In this document: one piece after another, positions 22,982-33,871 of the stretch
Position numbering within the stretch: position 1 is the first letter of the stretch
How the letters are laid out: each line of letters opens with the position of its first letter
From: Larix kaempferi
Taxonomy: Eukaryota; Streptophyta; Pinopsida; Pinales; Pinaceae
Length of the DNA: 64,000 bases
NCBI GenBank assembly: GCA_027924585.1
Contig: BSBM01000597.1
Coordinates: 2,894,001 to 2,958,000, forward strand
Direction of reading: 5' to 3'
Notes under the pieces: model-generated
Database searches by the model: none
What the model was told of the DNA's origin: nothing
What the model saw: only the letters and a program-made list of their open reading frames with translations
Program-made: the position numbers and the translations under genes

Positions 22982-23192
22982 TGTTAGAGAATAATGGCGA
23001 AATGCCATGATATTTAGAATAGTGTTATCACATATATTTATTTAGAAAATAAATGGTTCCAGGTCTGCTTCTATCAGAATCTACTGAAACCATTCATTCA
23101 CTATAAATGTAATTTGATTTGCAAGTCATAGATAAGGTATGTGTATTGTGAGTTCCCTTTTGTACAAGCTCTGCGCACTAATATTTCCTATT
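22982..23192 (+). repeat. C3 3' LTR
   Basis: Aligns end to end with the 5' LTR, with about 19 differences in 211 bp. Confidence 0.92.
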
Positions 23193-23197
23193 AAGAA

Positions 23198-23623
23198 GAG
23201 TGACACCACACAGGACATCAAACTCAATGTGCCATAAGTAATGACTATCATTTTGAGGCTAGGCATCGCTATGACAACATTTTCCAAAAAAATTACAAGT
23301 ATAAGCTTGTGCTTCTACATTTTCTATTAAGTAATCATATTTGATGTTTAATATTCCTACTTCTTCACCAAAAACCATATCTTATGGTTCTAGAAGGCTA
23401 CAAGTTAGATTATCTAAACAAAATTTGCATTGTTCGAAGAGAATTGATGATTTTTAAAGACCTCATTTATGAGGCTTTTGTTAACAAATTGTAGAATTTG
23501 TTCTATGCACTAATAAAGGATATAACTTGTTTCTACAACAAAGATCAACTTTATCGATGTTTCCTCAATCCATTTGTAGAACTTTAAATGAATTCATTCA
23601 TGCAACATTCAACCATTCCAAGT
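23198..23623. other. No feature recognised
   Basis: AT-rich sequence flanking C3 with no open frame of note and no internal repeat. Confidence 0.5.
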
Positions 23624-24048
23624 TGTTATGATCCTCTCTAGTGGTGTAATGGGGTCCCATAGGGCCCATTAGAATAGTAGTGGAAGTCATTCAATGTAAA
23701 GTGAACTAGGTCCACTATATTGTTATTATGAAAGGGGGCTCATTATGTTAGTAAACCAATGTAATGAGACCTCATTAAAGAAGATACACTAGGGATTTAA
23801 GTGGTTAGAGCTATGTTATGATCTATAGATAAGGATCAAGTCCTCCTTATGGGTGTGGAGAAGAATATTGTATGTTGACATTAACTCATGGTTCCCCCTT
23901 GAAGATGCAAGTGAATAAGGTTTATTCATTCAAATAAAAGAATCGTTGGAATAATAATAAAGTTAGAGCATATTGAACATCTATTTTATTGTTCCATATT
24001 GTTGATATCTCTCATGTATGATCTAAATTGCATATTTGGTATATAACA
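23624..24048 (+). repeat. Probable LTR with decayed primer site
   Basis: It starts TGTTATGATCC and ends ATATAACA, followed two bases later by a degenerate primer site (tggtcttagag). A second copy of the LTR end with a better site (TGATATCAGAGC, 24244-24255) lies 193 bp downstream. No partner 3' LTR or coding region is seen. Confidence 0.5.
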
Positions 24049-24350
24049 ATTGGTCTTAGAGAATATATGTTTAGAAACCAAATATGAAATTTAGATTAGA
24101 CATAATAGATATCCACCTTAGTAAAAAACACAAGATATATTCAATAAACTCCAATATTATTTTCATACCAATGATTCTTTTGATGAGATCAATCAACCCT
24201 ATTAACATGCCTCTTCAATGAGACTCCCTCCTTATATAACAATTGATATCAGAGCATATATGTTTAAAAACCAAATATGAAATTTATATTAGACATAATA
24301 GATATCCACCTAAGTAAAAAACACAAGATATATTGAATGAAATCTAAGAT
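24041..24350 (+). repeat. Direct repeat of LTR end and primer-site region
   Basis: About 115 bp starting atataacaattg is present at 24041 and again at 24234, at roughly 90% identity. Both copies span the LTR end, the primer site and the start of an internal region. Confidence 0.7.
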
Positions 24351-24464
24351 TTTTTTTGTAAGGCTAGTACCCACTTAGTTTCGAATCCATGACCTTATGC
24401 AAGGAGTGCCTTAACAATACACCCATTCACCGTCTATTCTACACCCCATGGGCTAACTCCAACA

Positions 24465-24690
24465 TTATTATTATTCCAATGATTATTTTGATGAGATGAA
24501 TCAATCCTATTCACTTGCATCTTCAAGGGGCTACCTCTTAATGAGATAAGATTAAGACACAATATTCTTCTCCATTGCCTCTTGAAGGAGCTACCTCTTA
24601 ATGAAATAAGATTAAAACTCTCATTAAGATACAATATTCTTCTCCACATATTCATAAGAAGGAATACATCCTTATTTATAGAATCAGAAT
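24465..24690 (-). repeat. Inverted copy of part of the 23.8-24.0 kb LTR
   Basis: The sequence around gcaagtgaata (ccttgaagatgcaagtg near 23905) recurs on the opposite strand at about 24505-24530. A tttgatgaga variant also lies near 24180. The region is a pile of fragments of one LTR family in both orientations. Confidence 0.6.
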
Positions 24691-24791
24691 ACATTCTATT
24701 TCACACTTCAAACATGTACAAAATATATTCACAGTCAATACAAACTTCTAGTACGGTAGTCATCCCATATAATAAAAACACAAACACAGAA

Positions 24792-25190
24792 CTAAGTAAT
24801 ATACATGACAGGTCTGTCGGCCCCATCATCCCATCTCCCGGACTCTCTCAGATATTGAAAATACCGAGCTTTCATATCTCCACTCGGTCCATCCGCTTCT
24901 TGCCCACATAATTCCTTCATCTGAGTTTGGTGCTTCCATAACACTCCAGAGCTCACGCTCGTCTTGGCTGCCAAAGAAAACATCACGTTCACGTACGCCT
25001 TCTTCACAGCTTTCATCATATTGTTCACAGAAAACCGGCCTTCCTTCAAAGATTCCTTATTTCTTCTTCTTCTGAATCTTCTGTCACTGTAATCCTTCTC
25101 TTCCGCCCCACTGAGTTCATAGTAGTGGTGCTCTTCTTTGCCTTTGATCCACCCATAACCTTGCGGGATAATGCCCGAATATTTGTCCAT
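24792..25190 (-). CDS. Small single-exon gene A, unknown function, resembles gene B
   Basis: The ATG at 25190 gives 132 residues starting MDKYSGIIPQGYGW; an ATG 28 codons upstream (25274) is possible but adds an arginine-rich stretch that gene B lacks. The middle is strongly basic (RRFRRRRNK), followed by a hydrophobic-basic segment (MMKAVKKAYVNVMFSLAAK, about residues 58-76) predicted as a helix. The C-terminal tail is charged. There is no signal peptide or membrane segment. Gene B (49611-49940) shares the M-acidic-KY-S/T-G start, a Y/L-rich segment, a basic stretch and the K-S/A-V-K helix followed by an S/T-G. The two look like distant members of one small plant protein family. Codon use is more GC-rich than the surroundings and no stop breaks the frame. 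Confidence 0.6.
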   Translation of the reverse strand: MDKYSGIIPQGYGWIKGKEEHHYYELSGAEEKDYSDRRFRRRRNKESLKEGRFSVNNMMKAVKKAYVNVMFSLAAKTSVSSGVLWKHQTQMKELCGQEADGPSGDMKARYFQYLRESGRWDDGADRPVMYIT

Positions 25191-25607
25191 GGCCAACTCC
25201 TGGTTCGATTCTCCTCTCCTCCTCCTCACGCGATGATTAGAGAGTATTTGTGTGCAATTTACTCTGGAAACCATGATTTTAAAAATGTTTCATTGAGAAG
25301 TCTATGCACGTTGGATGACTGACACGTTTCCATTGACGAAGCCGCCATATGGGTACATGGTTGATTAGGTCTAAGCTTTTTGTCGGAATGCCGTTCGAAT
25401 AAATCTGATTTGTGTTATTCAAATCTTTTTGGATTTAGGGTTTTAAAAACTTTTAAAACCATTCACATTATACAAGTTTAATACTGTTACGTAGGAAAGT
25501 TTGATTTGTGTTATGTAAATAGTTTTTCTGAATGCATAAACTAGCAAAGTCGCGTCAGGGTCATTTCATTGTAGATAGGCCATCTACAAGTTAAATGACA
25601 CAAATAA

Positions 25608-25777
25608 GTAATAAGTTATTTGTTACTTGTAGTCTATCACTAAGCCTCTTATCCATGCATCAAGGAAGAGTCTTCCATGCATTAGTTACCATGTAATAAG
25701 TTATTTGTTACTTGTAGTCTATCACTAAGCCTCTTATCCATGCATCAAGGAAGAGTCTTCCATGCATTAGTTACCAT
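25608..25777. repeat. 85-bp tandem duplication
   Basis: Two head-to-tail copies starting gtaataagttatttgttact (25608 and 25693), identical over almost all of 85 bp. A third partial copy (tttatccatgcatcaa) follows. The near-identity points to recent origin. Confidence 0.85.
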
Positions 25778-26070
25778 TTATCCATGCATCAACTACTTGT
25801 TATTTTTTATATTCTTTTTTATTTACAATTGTTTATTTCGAATTTTGAACTACTTCCATAAAATTAATCTTAATAGTAGACTTGTCTCATCCTCTTGCAA
25901 TCTAGGAAAAACATAAATGCTAATCCACCTTAAATTCTAAGATATAAACACCTATCAATATAATAATAAATTTAAAGTTTTAAAACATTAAAAAACATCG
26001 ATATTATACAAGTTCACTAAAAATATATAAAATTTTAAAAATTTATTCTAACCTAAAAAATATGTTCAAA

Positions 26071-26316
26071 GATTGGTGTTATTATGTAACTAGAAAACTT
26101 GGAATGGAAAACATTCACTCAAATATCCTAATGGAAGTGATTAGATTGGTGTTATTATGTAACTAGAAAACTTGGAATGGAAAACATTCACTCAAATATC
26201 CTAATGGAAGTGATTAAAAATTTGACAAAGTTTAACTTTTTTTATTTAACGTTGGTGTTATTGTGTGACTAGAAAACTTGGAAAACATTCACTCAAATAT
26301 CGTAATGGAAGTGATT
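26071..26316. repeat. Three tandem copies of a 73-bp unit
   Basis: Two identical 73-bp copies start gattggtgttattatgtaac at 26071 and 26144. A third, altered copy starts at 26251. The AT-rich spacer between copies two and three (aaaatttgacaaag) is also repeated after copy three. Confidence 0.8.
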
Positions 26317-27956
26317 TAAAAATTTGACAAGTTTAGCTTTTTCTATTTAATTTTATTTTTTTAATGTAGTATCAAATGTTTTTATTATTTATAAATTTTC
26401 AAGTCTTTTAAATATAAATATTTTTATCATCAATGAGTCAAATAAAATTATAATATTTTACAAAATTTCTAATTATCTTTTTTCCTAATTTTATCTATTT
26501 TTTATTTGTTTTAATATTTTAATAGTACCTAAACTTAACTTTAATAGCAAATTCAATGAGAATGTAACACTCATGAAACTAACATTTAGTCTTTGAATGA
26601 TGCCATAAATGTTTGGAAAATGGGGACCTTAATGCAAATGCCAAAACAATAACTATCAATGACCGTCATCTTGCATACAACTATTAAGGCTTGAATAATC
26701 ACGAATTTATAAAAATAAATAATATAGTCTATTTAATATTCAATGGTTATCAACGACCGGCATCTTGAATGTCGACCACTATTGGAGTCGTCTTATTGTA
26801 AAATCTTACATACTCTTTAAACTTTTATAATCACACTCTTAAATCTTTTATGGGCTATTTGATACTTCAACATGCACTTACAACCACTACAACCAAACAA
26901 ATACCTATTGTTTATTTAATGATCCAAGATAGATTTTCAATCAATAAAACATCCATCCATATCGAGGGTGTTTTTTAAATAGTTATTTGACTGCTTGAAT
27001 TATATCAAATAGTTATTTGACTATTTGATTTATATAAAAAATATTTCAAAGGAAGATGCATTATTTTTATTTATTAAATTATATATTTTTTCTTATAATG
27101 ATCAAATTTATTATTAAATATTAAATTAATATATATATTCTTGTTTTTGAGATAACTTACAACTTAATTGCTTAATATTGTAATGTGTATTTAATTTTTC
27201 TCCATAGTCGAACTTATGATTTTCAAGAGGAAGTATAATTTTTAAATTTACTTAAAATACACAAATACATTAGTACATAAAGAGTAAAGTTAGATGTTCA
27301 TAATCTTTATTATATTTTCATTATCTTCAGGTTCATAGAATTCTTTGCCAAGTTCTGTAAGGATTTGATGATTTGCATCTCTAGTGCTAAGTATCTCATC
27401 TTTAGTTTCTTATGGCAACCAACACCACCATTCATGTGTGAGACTACGGAATACAATGTTGCAGAGATATATTTGGATACTAAGATGACTTTTTATATGT
27501 GACCTAGTTTCCCAAGAGAGCAATGGAATCACGAATTTCATGTCTAGGATGGCATTTTATCTTCAAAATGGGTTGTTCAGGTATTTGAGAAATCAAATTA
27601 TTTATTCCATTGATTTATGAGTTTTCAAATTTTTTTCTGAAATTTTTTTAGGCCATAGCCATTTGAGTTAGGCATTGTAATCCCTTTGTGTTACTCCTTT
27701 GAGTTTTATAGGATTTCAACGAGCTAACCCTCTTCCTTTATTGGCCTATAAATCTAAGTGTCCTATGGACCCCTCCTTTGATTTACTTGAGCACCATTCC
27801 ATCGACTGTGAAGTTTAGCTAAATATAGTCTCTTTAGCTGAAATGATATCTCCATTTGCAAATCATGAACCATCTTCCTCTGACATTACTATTGACGATT
27901 TGAACACCTCTATTGATTGGTAACATCTGGGTATCCTACCTCAATAATTTTATTAA

Positions 27957-28727
27957 ATGAAGTGGCGGCACTACCAATCCCATACTCAAATAAAAATAAG
28001 TTCAATAGATATTTATTTTACATATACAGAAGATTCTATCCAAAAAAATATTATAAATATGGAACAAATTGACTAGGCTAAGTCTAAAGGATATAAATAT
28101 GTGCACCTTGGTGCTATTAAACTTGGTCTTAGACCCCTTGTCAGGCCCTTCTTACCTGTTTCTCCTTTGTGTGTTGTAGTCGATAATCGCCATGTCGATT
28201 TTGTCGATATTGTTATTGGTAGGTTTGTCAGACCTTTGCATAATGGTCCATGTTTTGGTACTATTTTTCCCAAATGTTTAGTAAGTCTTGAAGACCCACA
28301 TGTTTATAAATTTATTAAGGCCTACATACTTCCACAAAGTTTTAAATTTGATATTGGATCTAGAATAATCCAAATTGAAATCCCTAGTTGTAGATTGTTT
28401 TGGAAATGGTACTCCCCTCCTCTTACTAAAAATATCCATGAAAGCTCGCTCCTGCTTAGTGTGGTGGAAACTGATCGCTCCAAGAAATCCATCCCAATAT
28501 TATTTGATTGGATTGGAATTAAATACCTAGAACAATGGTTAGTAAAATATAGCGAGCTTTCTCAAAAATATATATCTTTAAATAATCCATTCATTGTAAG
28601 TAATCCAGTTGTATTTGATCGTTCATCTCATTCTTTTAGATTGCATAAGAGCTTTTTGGATTCACATTTTCAACCTCCTTTACTCAGATCTAGTTATGCA
28701 AATCCTTCCTCTTATTCTACATCTTGA
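27957..28727 (+). pseudogene. Movement-protein-like gene (30K superfamily), probably endogenous pararetrovirus remnant
   Basis: The ATG at 27957 opens a frame that has a TAG at 28074 and then runs to TGA at 28725. The core shows YVHLGAIKLGL followed by the conserved Asp in VVVDNRH (28182). A Gly-containing segment (VIGRFVRPLHNGP) and SLEDPHVYKF follow. This order of motifs matches the 30K movement proteins of Caulimoviridae, which enlarge plasmodesmata for cell-to-cell spread. Upstream, at 27720-27950, stop-broken text in the same frame may be an earlier part. No capsid, protease or RT of such a virus is seen nearby, so only a fragment remains. The gene is broken; the function of the last 80 residues is not recognised. 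Confidence 0.6.
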
Positions 28728-29944
28728 CAAACAATTCTGCTTGAACCTTGTTCTACAAGTTTGCTCAACCATCCTTTACTATGTTCATGAAACAAAACAC
28801 AAGGGCCATCATAAATATTTCCCTTCCTATAGAAAATTCCTTTACAGGTGGAGACATAAAAATCAAAATCTTCCAAGCTTATTTATGTTGTCTCTTTCGA
28901 GAATCCAATCTGACGCAAGTCACCTTATGACTAACGTTCTTGCTTAAAAATTACACACAACACACATGCTCACATAGACAAGATGTAAACATGATACCAG
29001 AACCTGGCTTATATTACTTCTACCGAAACAGTTACAATGAAAACTGCAAGGAATGGAAATAACTAACTATTGTTGGCCCTAGCCAATAATGATACAGAAG
29101 TAACTGTGTGCTCTCTCAGTGTGTCGAACCTCACCCTCTCCTAGTTCACTGTGGAACTCTGAGCTATGGCTCGATCTTCTCTACGTTCAGAAGATGTGTG
29201 ACTCTTATCTCCAATCTACCAATCTTCTCCCCGAACTCTACTTTCTTGATCCTTTGCTGACCGAACTGAACTGAACCCTACTCTGTGCCTGCGCACAAGC
29301 CTTCTACTTTGCTGCTGCTGTTCCCGAGATCAATCCGATCCCCAAGACAGGATTCCCCTGTCTGTCGATCTCCTTATATCCTAAAGACCTGCAACTGTCA
29401 ACGCCCCTGCTGTGCTGCACAATCTCTACCTGTGATGACATTTGTCATGTCTTCACCCACCTGCAATAACTTCCAATAACTTCCTTAGCAACCCCGAACG
29501 GCTACCAAGTACTCTCCTTGACTTTCTGCGCATCCCTCTGACACTACTACGGTAGTCGATCTTATCACCTCGACCTTATTGTCTTTCGTCAACATTCGAC
29601 ATGACCTATCGGCTTCCCTTACTCACTATTCAGGATTTGCCAATCAAAACCTATCGGAGTCGCGGTTTGACCACATGTTGACCCTCGACGTCTCCGCTAC
29701 TACCCTGTCATCTGTCGACCTTGTACATGTCGACTCTCGACCTGTTTCTCCTTCTGTTGATATGTGTATTGACTGCTCCTGCTCAACTTATTAACTTCGA
29801 CAGCCAATTGCTCTCCTGCACCAGTGGTCATCATCAATCCCTCTGGTCGACCTCCCTCATGTTGATCATCTTCGACTGTTCTATCAATGCCCCGATGCTC
29901 CTGCATCAGACTCCCGAGGTGAAAAATAACTTGACTGCTCCGTC
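28728..29944 (-). other. Probable 3' leader and LTR of chromovirus fragment G3
   Basis: Downstream (minus sense) of the chromodomain lies a non-coding, comparatively GC-rich stretch full of GTCGA strings. A purine run (GAGGGAGGTCGACCAGAGGGA on the minus strand, near 29850) may be the polypurine tract. The outer border is not visible. The 28728-28950 part may belong to the neighbouring movement-protein fragment. Confidence 0.4.
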
Positions 29945-30880
29945 AATCTCCTAAAATCTTCAAAAATCCATGTCGCCTCCTGCAACTCGTCATCTTTCCA
30001 CTGCACTAAGTATTCCTTCCTTCGCGAACTTCGCATATGCCTGACTTCGCATTCCTCTATTACTTATGTGATTTCTTCTTTTTGTCGATATGGAATCTGC
30101 ACTGTCTAGTCGATGTTCGACACTTCCTCACTTCTGCTGCATGAACCTTCTTCAAACTTGTACAGATCTGAGACATTGAATGTTGGTGAAATTCTCAAGT
30201 CATTCGGCATCTCCAACACATAAGCGTTGTCCGAAGTTTTCTTCAAAATCTTACATGGTACAATCTTCTTTAGCTGCAGCTTGTTATATGTCCCTGTCGG
30301 AAATCTCACCTTCCTCAAATGTGCATAGACTAAGTCTCCTTCGTTGAACAACTGTACTCTCTTCTTCCTGTCGACTCTCAACTTGTATGCCACAATTCTC
30401 TTCTCTATTCTCTTTCGCACATCTTCATTCCCGTCTTTCATATGTTTTGTGAATGATTCTACATCTGCGCTTTTCTTGGTTCCTATTGGCAACTCGACCA
30501 AATCCAACACTCCATGTGGAATTTTTCCCTGAACAATCTGGAATGGGATCAACCATGTTGACCGATTCACATAATTGTTGTATGCAAACTCTGCTTGCAC
30601 CAACATATTCTCCCACTACTTGGGTATGTCGGCCGTCAAACACCTTAGAAGGTTTTACAAACTTCTATTCACCACCTCAGTCTGTCCATCTGTCTGCGGA
30701 TGATATGTCGAGCTAAACTGCAACCTCATGTCCGATTTCTTGCATAGGGTTCTCTAGAAATGTCCCATAAACTTGGTATCTCTATCCGATGTGATACTCT
30801 TCGGCAACCCATGCAATCTAACTACTTCTTGGAAGAATAATATAGCAATGCCTGTGGCATCACTTGTCTTCCGACACGAA
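29945..30880 (-). pseudogene. Ty3/gypsy chromovirus integrase with chromodomain (G3)
   Basis: On the minus strand the integrase core appears as [14 protein letters not shown] (second catalytic Asp) and STYHPQTDGQTEVVNRSL (catalytic Glu). An open 166-codon part (30106-30606) follows, with AEFAYNNYVNRSTW and the C-terminal domain (LVYAHLRK, FNVSDLYKF). After a TAG (30106) and a TAA (30064) comes a chromodomain-like segment, YLVQWKDDELQEATW. This marks a chromovirus, whose chromodomain directs insertion to particular chromatin. The upstream RT and first integrase Asp are missing; homology stops near 30880. Confidence 0.85.
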
Positions 30881-30884
30881 ATAG

Positions 30885-33760
30885 AAGAAATTGATGAAAA
30901 ATGTTTAATAAGAAGATAAAGGATAGAAGAAATTGATGAAAAATGTTCAATAAGAAGATAATTAAAAGGTTAAGGAAAATTGAAGTAAGAGGACCAAAAA
31001 GAGGTCAAGATGATCATGAAATATTTCCAGAAAAAGGGTTTAATCTAAAAATAATTAAATAAATGAAAAGACTAAGATAGATTTTATTTCATTTTAATAC
31101 ATCAAGAAGTAATTCAATTTCTTAAGGTGTGATCCAGGTCGTGTATATTTTTTTAAGTGGACATCCAACGGTATGTTCTTATTATTTAGTTAAATTTAGT
31201 TTTTAGTCGACATGCAATTTTTATTATTGCAATGTTATGTTACATGAAAACATCTCCCCCACTCATGAAGCATCTTGCTACTCTAGCTGCAATGATGTAT
31301 GAAAAAATAATTTTTACATTAATTATTATTTATAATACAATTTTATTTTATATTTATAATTAATTTACTCTTGCATACACCTACACAATTACAAGAAATT
31401 TCAAATTCATATATTCTAAGATAAACCTCACATCACATCTTTGTTTTAAGGGATATTATGAAGAATTGGCATAACATACATTTCTCTTGATATTTCTAAT
31501 GCAACTAAATAAAATAAATTCCATATTTCACACATTTTTCAAAGACACGATAAAAATGATCTAAAACAACCTCTTCTCCAGGTGAGAAATTCAATTTTTT
31601 TTTATGCCCGACATACTATAGGTCAAAGTTCCTCCACACCTAGGGGTTTCAAGGGTCTTTGAAACAACCCAAAATCTTGAAAAACCCTAAAATAACAATA
31701 AACTAGGCTCCTTTGTGGATATTTTGCTTCACCATATTCCGATGAAATCGGAATTTTCCAATCGATATTGAATAAAGAATACAATATGCCTTTAACTCAT
31801 ATGCCACAAATGTAATTATTTTGTGATTATAACTTTTCTTACTCATATATCACTAAATTAATTTCATAATATATATATATATCTTCTACACAACTCCAAC
31901 TACAACTAAATAATATATATATTACTAATTAGACTTCATTCACATTTGCTTCAGGCTTCTATTCCAATAGGTATTATATTTCAACAAGAAGACATTCACA
32001 AATCCCAACTTTTCTGATCAGCAACTCTACTTCTAGGCAACTTTTTTAGATTGAAATTTTCATTCCTAGACTTGTCCAAATGAGTTAGGCATGGACATGT
32101 ACACATATTTGTTACTAGAGTGGCAAGTCAAACTCAGAGAATTGTCTGTTTGAATTGAATCGTGAACCACATGCATCAAAATGACTTTGAGGTGAGTCAT
32201 ACTCAATGACTCATGTCAATCGATTTCTATTTTGGGATGAGTCATACTCATGTTGACCGAGTTTGATCCAGCTTTGAGTCATACATACATTGAACAATTT
32301 TGATTTGGGTCAAAGTTGTTTTACTCTTCAGTAAAAGTTACTCGTGAGTAATTATGAGCCAAACTCTGTCAACTCGATCATGACTAGCTAACTTGCATTC
32401 CAAAAATCATCCTTCTTAAGAATATTTGTATTTCTATATATTTTTACTTGCCCTATTTTTTTCCTGAGCCGAGACTAGTAACATTGGTACACTCTACATG
32501 ATAATCCATTGAGAGTTCAACTCTTTCAGAGGCAAATTATCTGCATCCATGATCAAACCCAAAATTGTTAAATTCTCACCATTCAATTCCATAGATGGCT
32601 CATATTTTTGGCTTTTCACTTCCATAGATAATAGTATAGGTTCCCGTGATTTATTTTTCATGCAGTTTACGTCTCTTTGGCATGCATGTGCTATTAGTTT
32701 TCCTGGAACCACTTCACTTCAAAACTTCCAGTTGTAGGCTTTTTAATTTAACTTCAATTTGGCCATACATCAAGTTGTTTTGATAACAAAATAATTCTTA
32801 CTTAGTGATCTGTATTATTTGGATGTTCTTGGAGTAGTAATATCGTTGTTACCAGATGCAATTTGATTGGGTGTAAAGTCAAATGCTGCAACCTATATAT
32901 GTTCTGGTCATCCTATCCTATGATTCTATTATTGCCACACAACTTTTGACAATATAAGTACATATATACAAGAGCTAAGTTTGTAGTGGTTTATACTGAG
33001 TTTTTATATCATAATAGCTATACATTAGATATTTTGAGCCCTTGATGAATTATTAGCCTTTACTCATCATGTAATATGTTTAATTAAGGCACATTTACAT
33101 GAGAATTGAGATTAGTTAAGATTTAAAATTCTTGTACTGATGAAGAGGTGCAAGGGTGATAGTCACTGCTATCAATAGAAGTATACCTAGATTCATCGTA
33201 ATATATGATAATATCATATATATTTGATTGTTAATTCATAATATTAAATGGGAATTTGGAATGTACTGATGATGAGGGACCTTATAATTGGCGGCTGGCC
33301 TAGAATAACCATGAGGGCTACAACTTATAATGCTACTTCAAATGAAAGTCGTTATTGTAAAATATCATTCTCAGATCATATCATCCCATTATTATTAAAT
33401 TGGTCATAGGACCCTGTATCCAAGGAGACCCACCCCGTAACCAAATCAAAATACTATGTTGTTGTCTCATAACAACCAACATAATAGAATAACCAAGTCC
33501 AAATGTTAACACTTTGCATTTGAAAGCAATATCACTCTAACTTTGCAGTACTTTGTTTTCTTAAATATCAATTGTTAGCATTGAGAGGGGCCACTGTTGT
33601 TTTGTATTTTAAGATTTCTATTAACCTGGAAGAAATTTTAAATTAAATTTTCTGCATATTTTCTAAAATGTTATTTTCTTCATACATTTGTTAGAGGAAG
33701 TGGCAGTTTGTATGTTTTTGTTGTCCTTTTGTTATTAAGCTTTTCGTTTTTTATTCTAAA
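30885..33760. other. AT-rich region without recognisable genes
   Basis: Holds short repeats (gaagaaattgatgaaaaatg twice near 30890-30950), a TA microsatellite near 31870 and a cluster of TGAGTCA-like strings at 32185-32350. No coding domain was recognised on either strand. Confidence 0.55.
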
Positions 33761-33765
33761 AACAG

Positions 33766-33871
33766 AAGTAGTTCCGGTTGGAGGAAGTTGTGGGTAGCCA
33801 AAGATGATAGGGCCTGGGTGCATGATAGGTTTGAAGAGCTAAATTTGCAAGATGGCATGGGATATGAGGAG
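33766..33871 (+). other. Exon-like open stretch of unknown gene
   Basis: A 106-bp segment lies between an acceptor-like end (aaaaacag) and a donor-like GAG|GTATGC. One frame is open through all 35 codons, with balanced composition (GWRKLWVAKDDRAWVHDRF and so on). It stands out from the AT-rich surroundings. The protein was not recognised. It could be an exon of a long-intron gene or a relic. Confidence 0.35.

Larger units (their letters stand above)
21125..23192 (+). mobile_element. Gag-only LTR retrotransposon C3 (TR-GAG-like)
   Basis: Two 211-bp LTRs (21125-21335 and 22982-23192), about 91% identical by eye, are flanked by a perfect 5-bp duplication AAGAA (21120-21124 and 23193-23197). The primer site TGGTATCAGAGC follows the first LTR directly and a purine run (AAGGAGAAG) precedes the second. 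The interior encodes only a copia-type Gag with a zinc knuckle; no protease, integrase or RT is present. Such elements need enzymes from other copies. LTRs end in ATT instead of CA. Confidence 0.92.
25275..27956. other. AT-rich region without genes apart from tandem repeats
   Basis: No open frame with recognisable domains. From about 27700 the composition changes and stop-broken coding-like text, in the frame of the movement-protein-like gene, appears upstream of 27957. Confidence 0.5.

Noticed and set aside
24360-24450. tRNA-like B-box string (gtttcgaatcc) suggesting a SINE
   Set aside because: No A box at proper distance, no tail and no duplication.
28609-28947. 112-codon ORF overlapping the movement-protein-like gene
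   Set aside because: Different frame of the same region with hydrophobic, low-complexity text; no domain.
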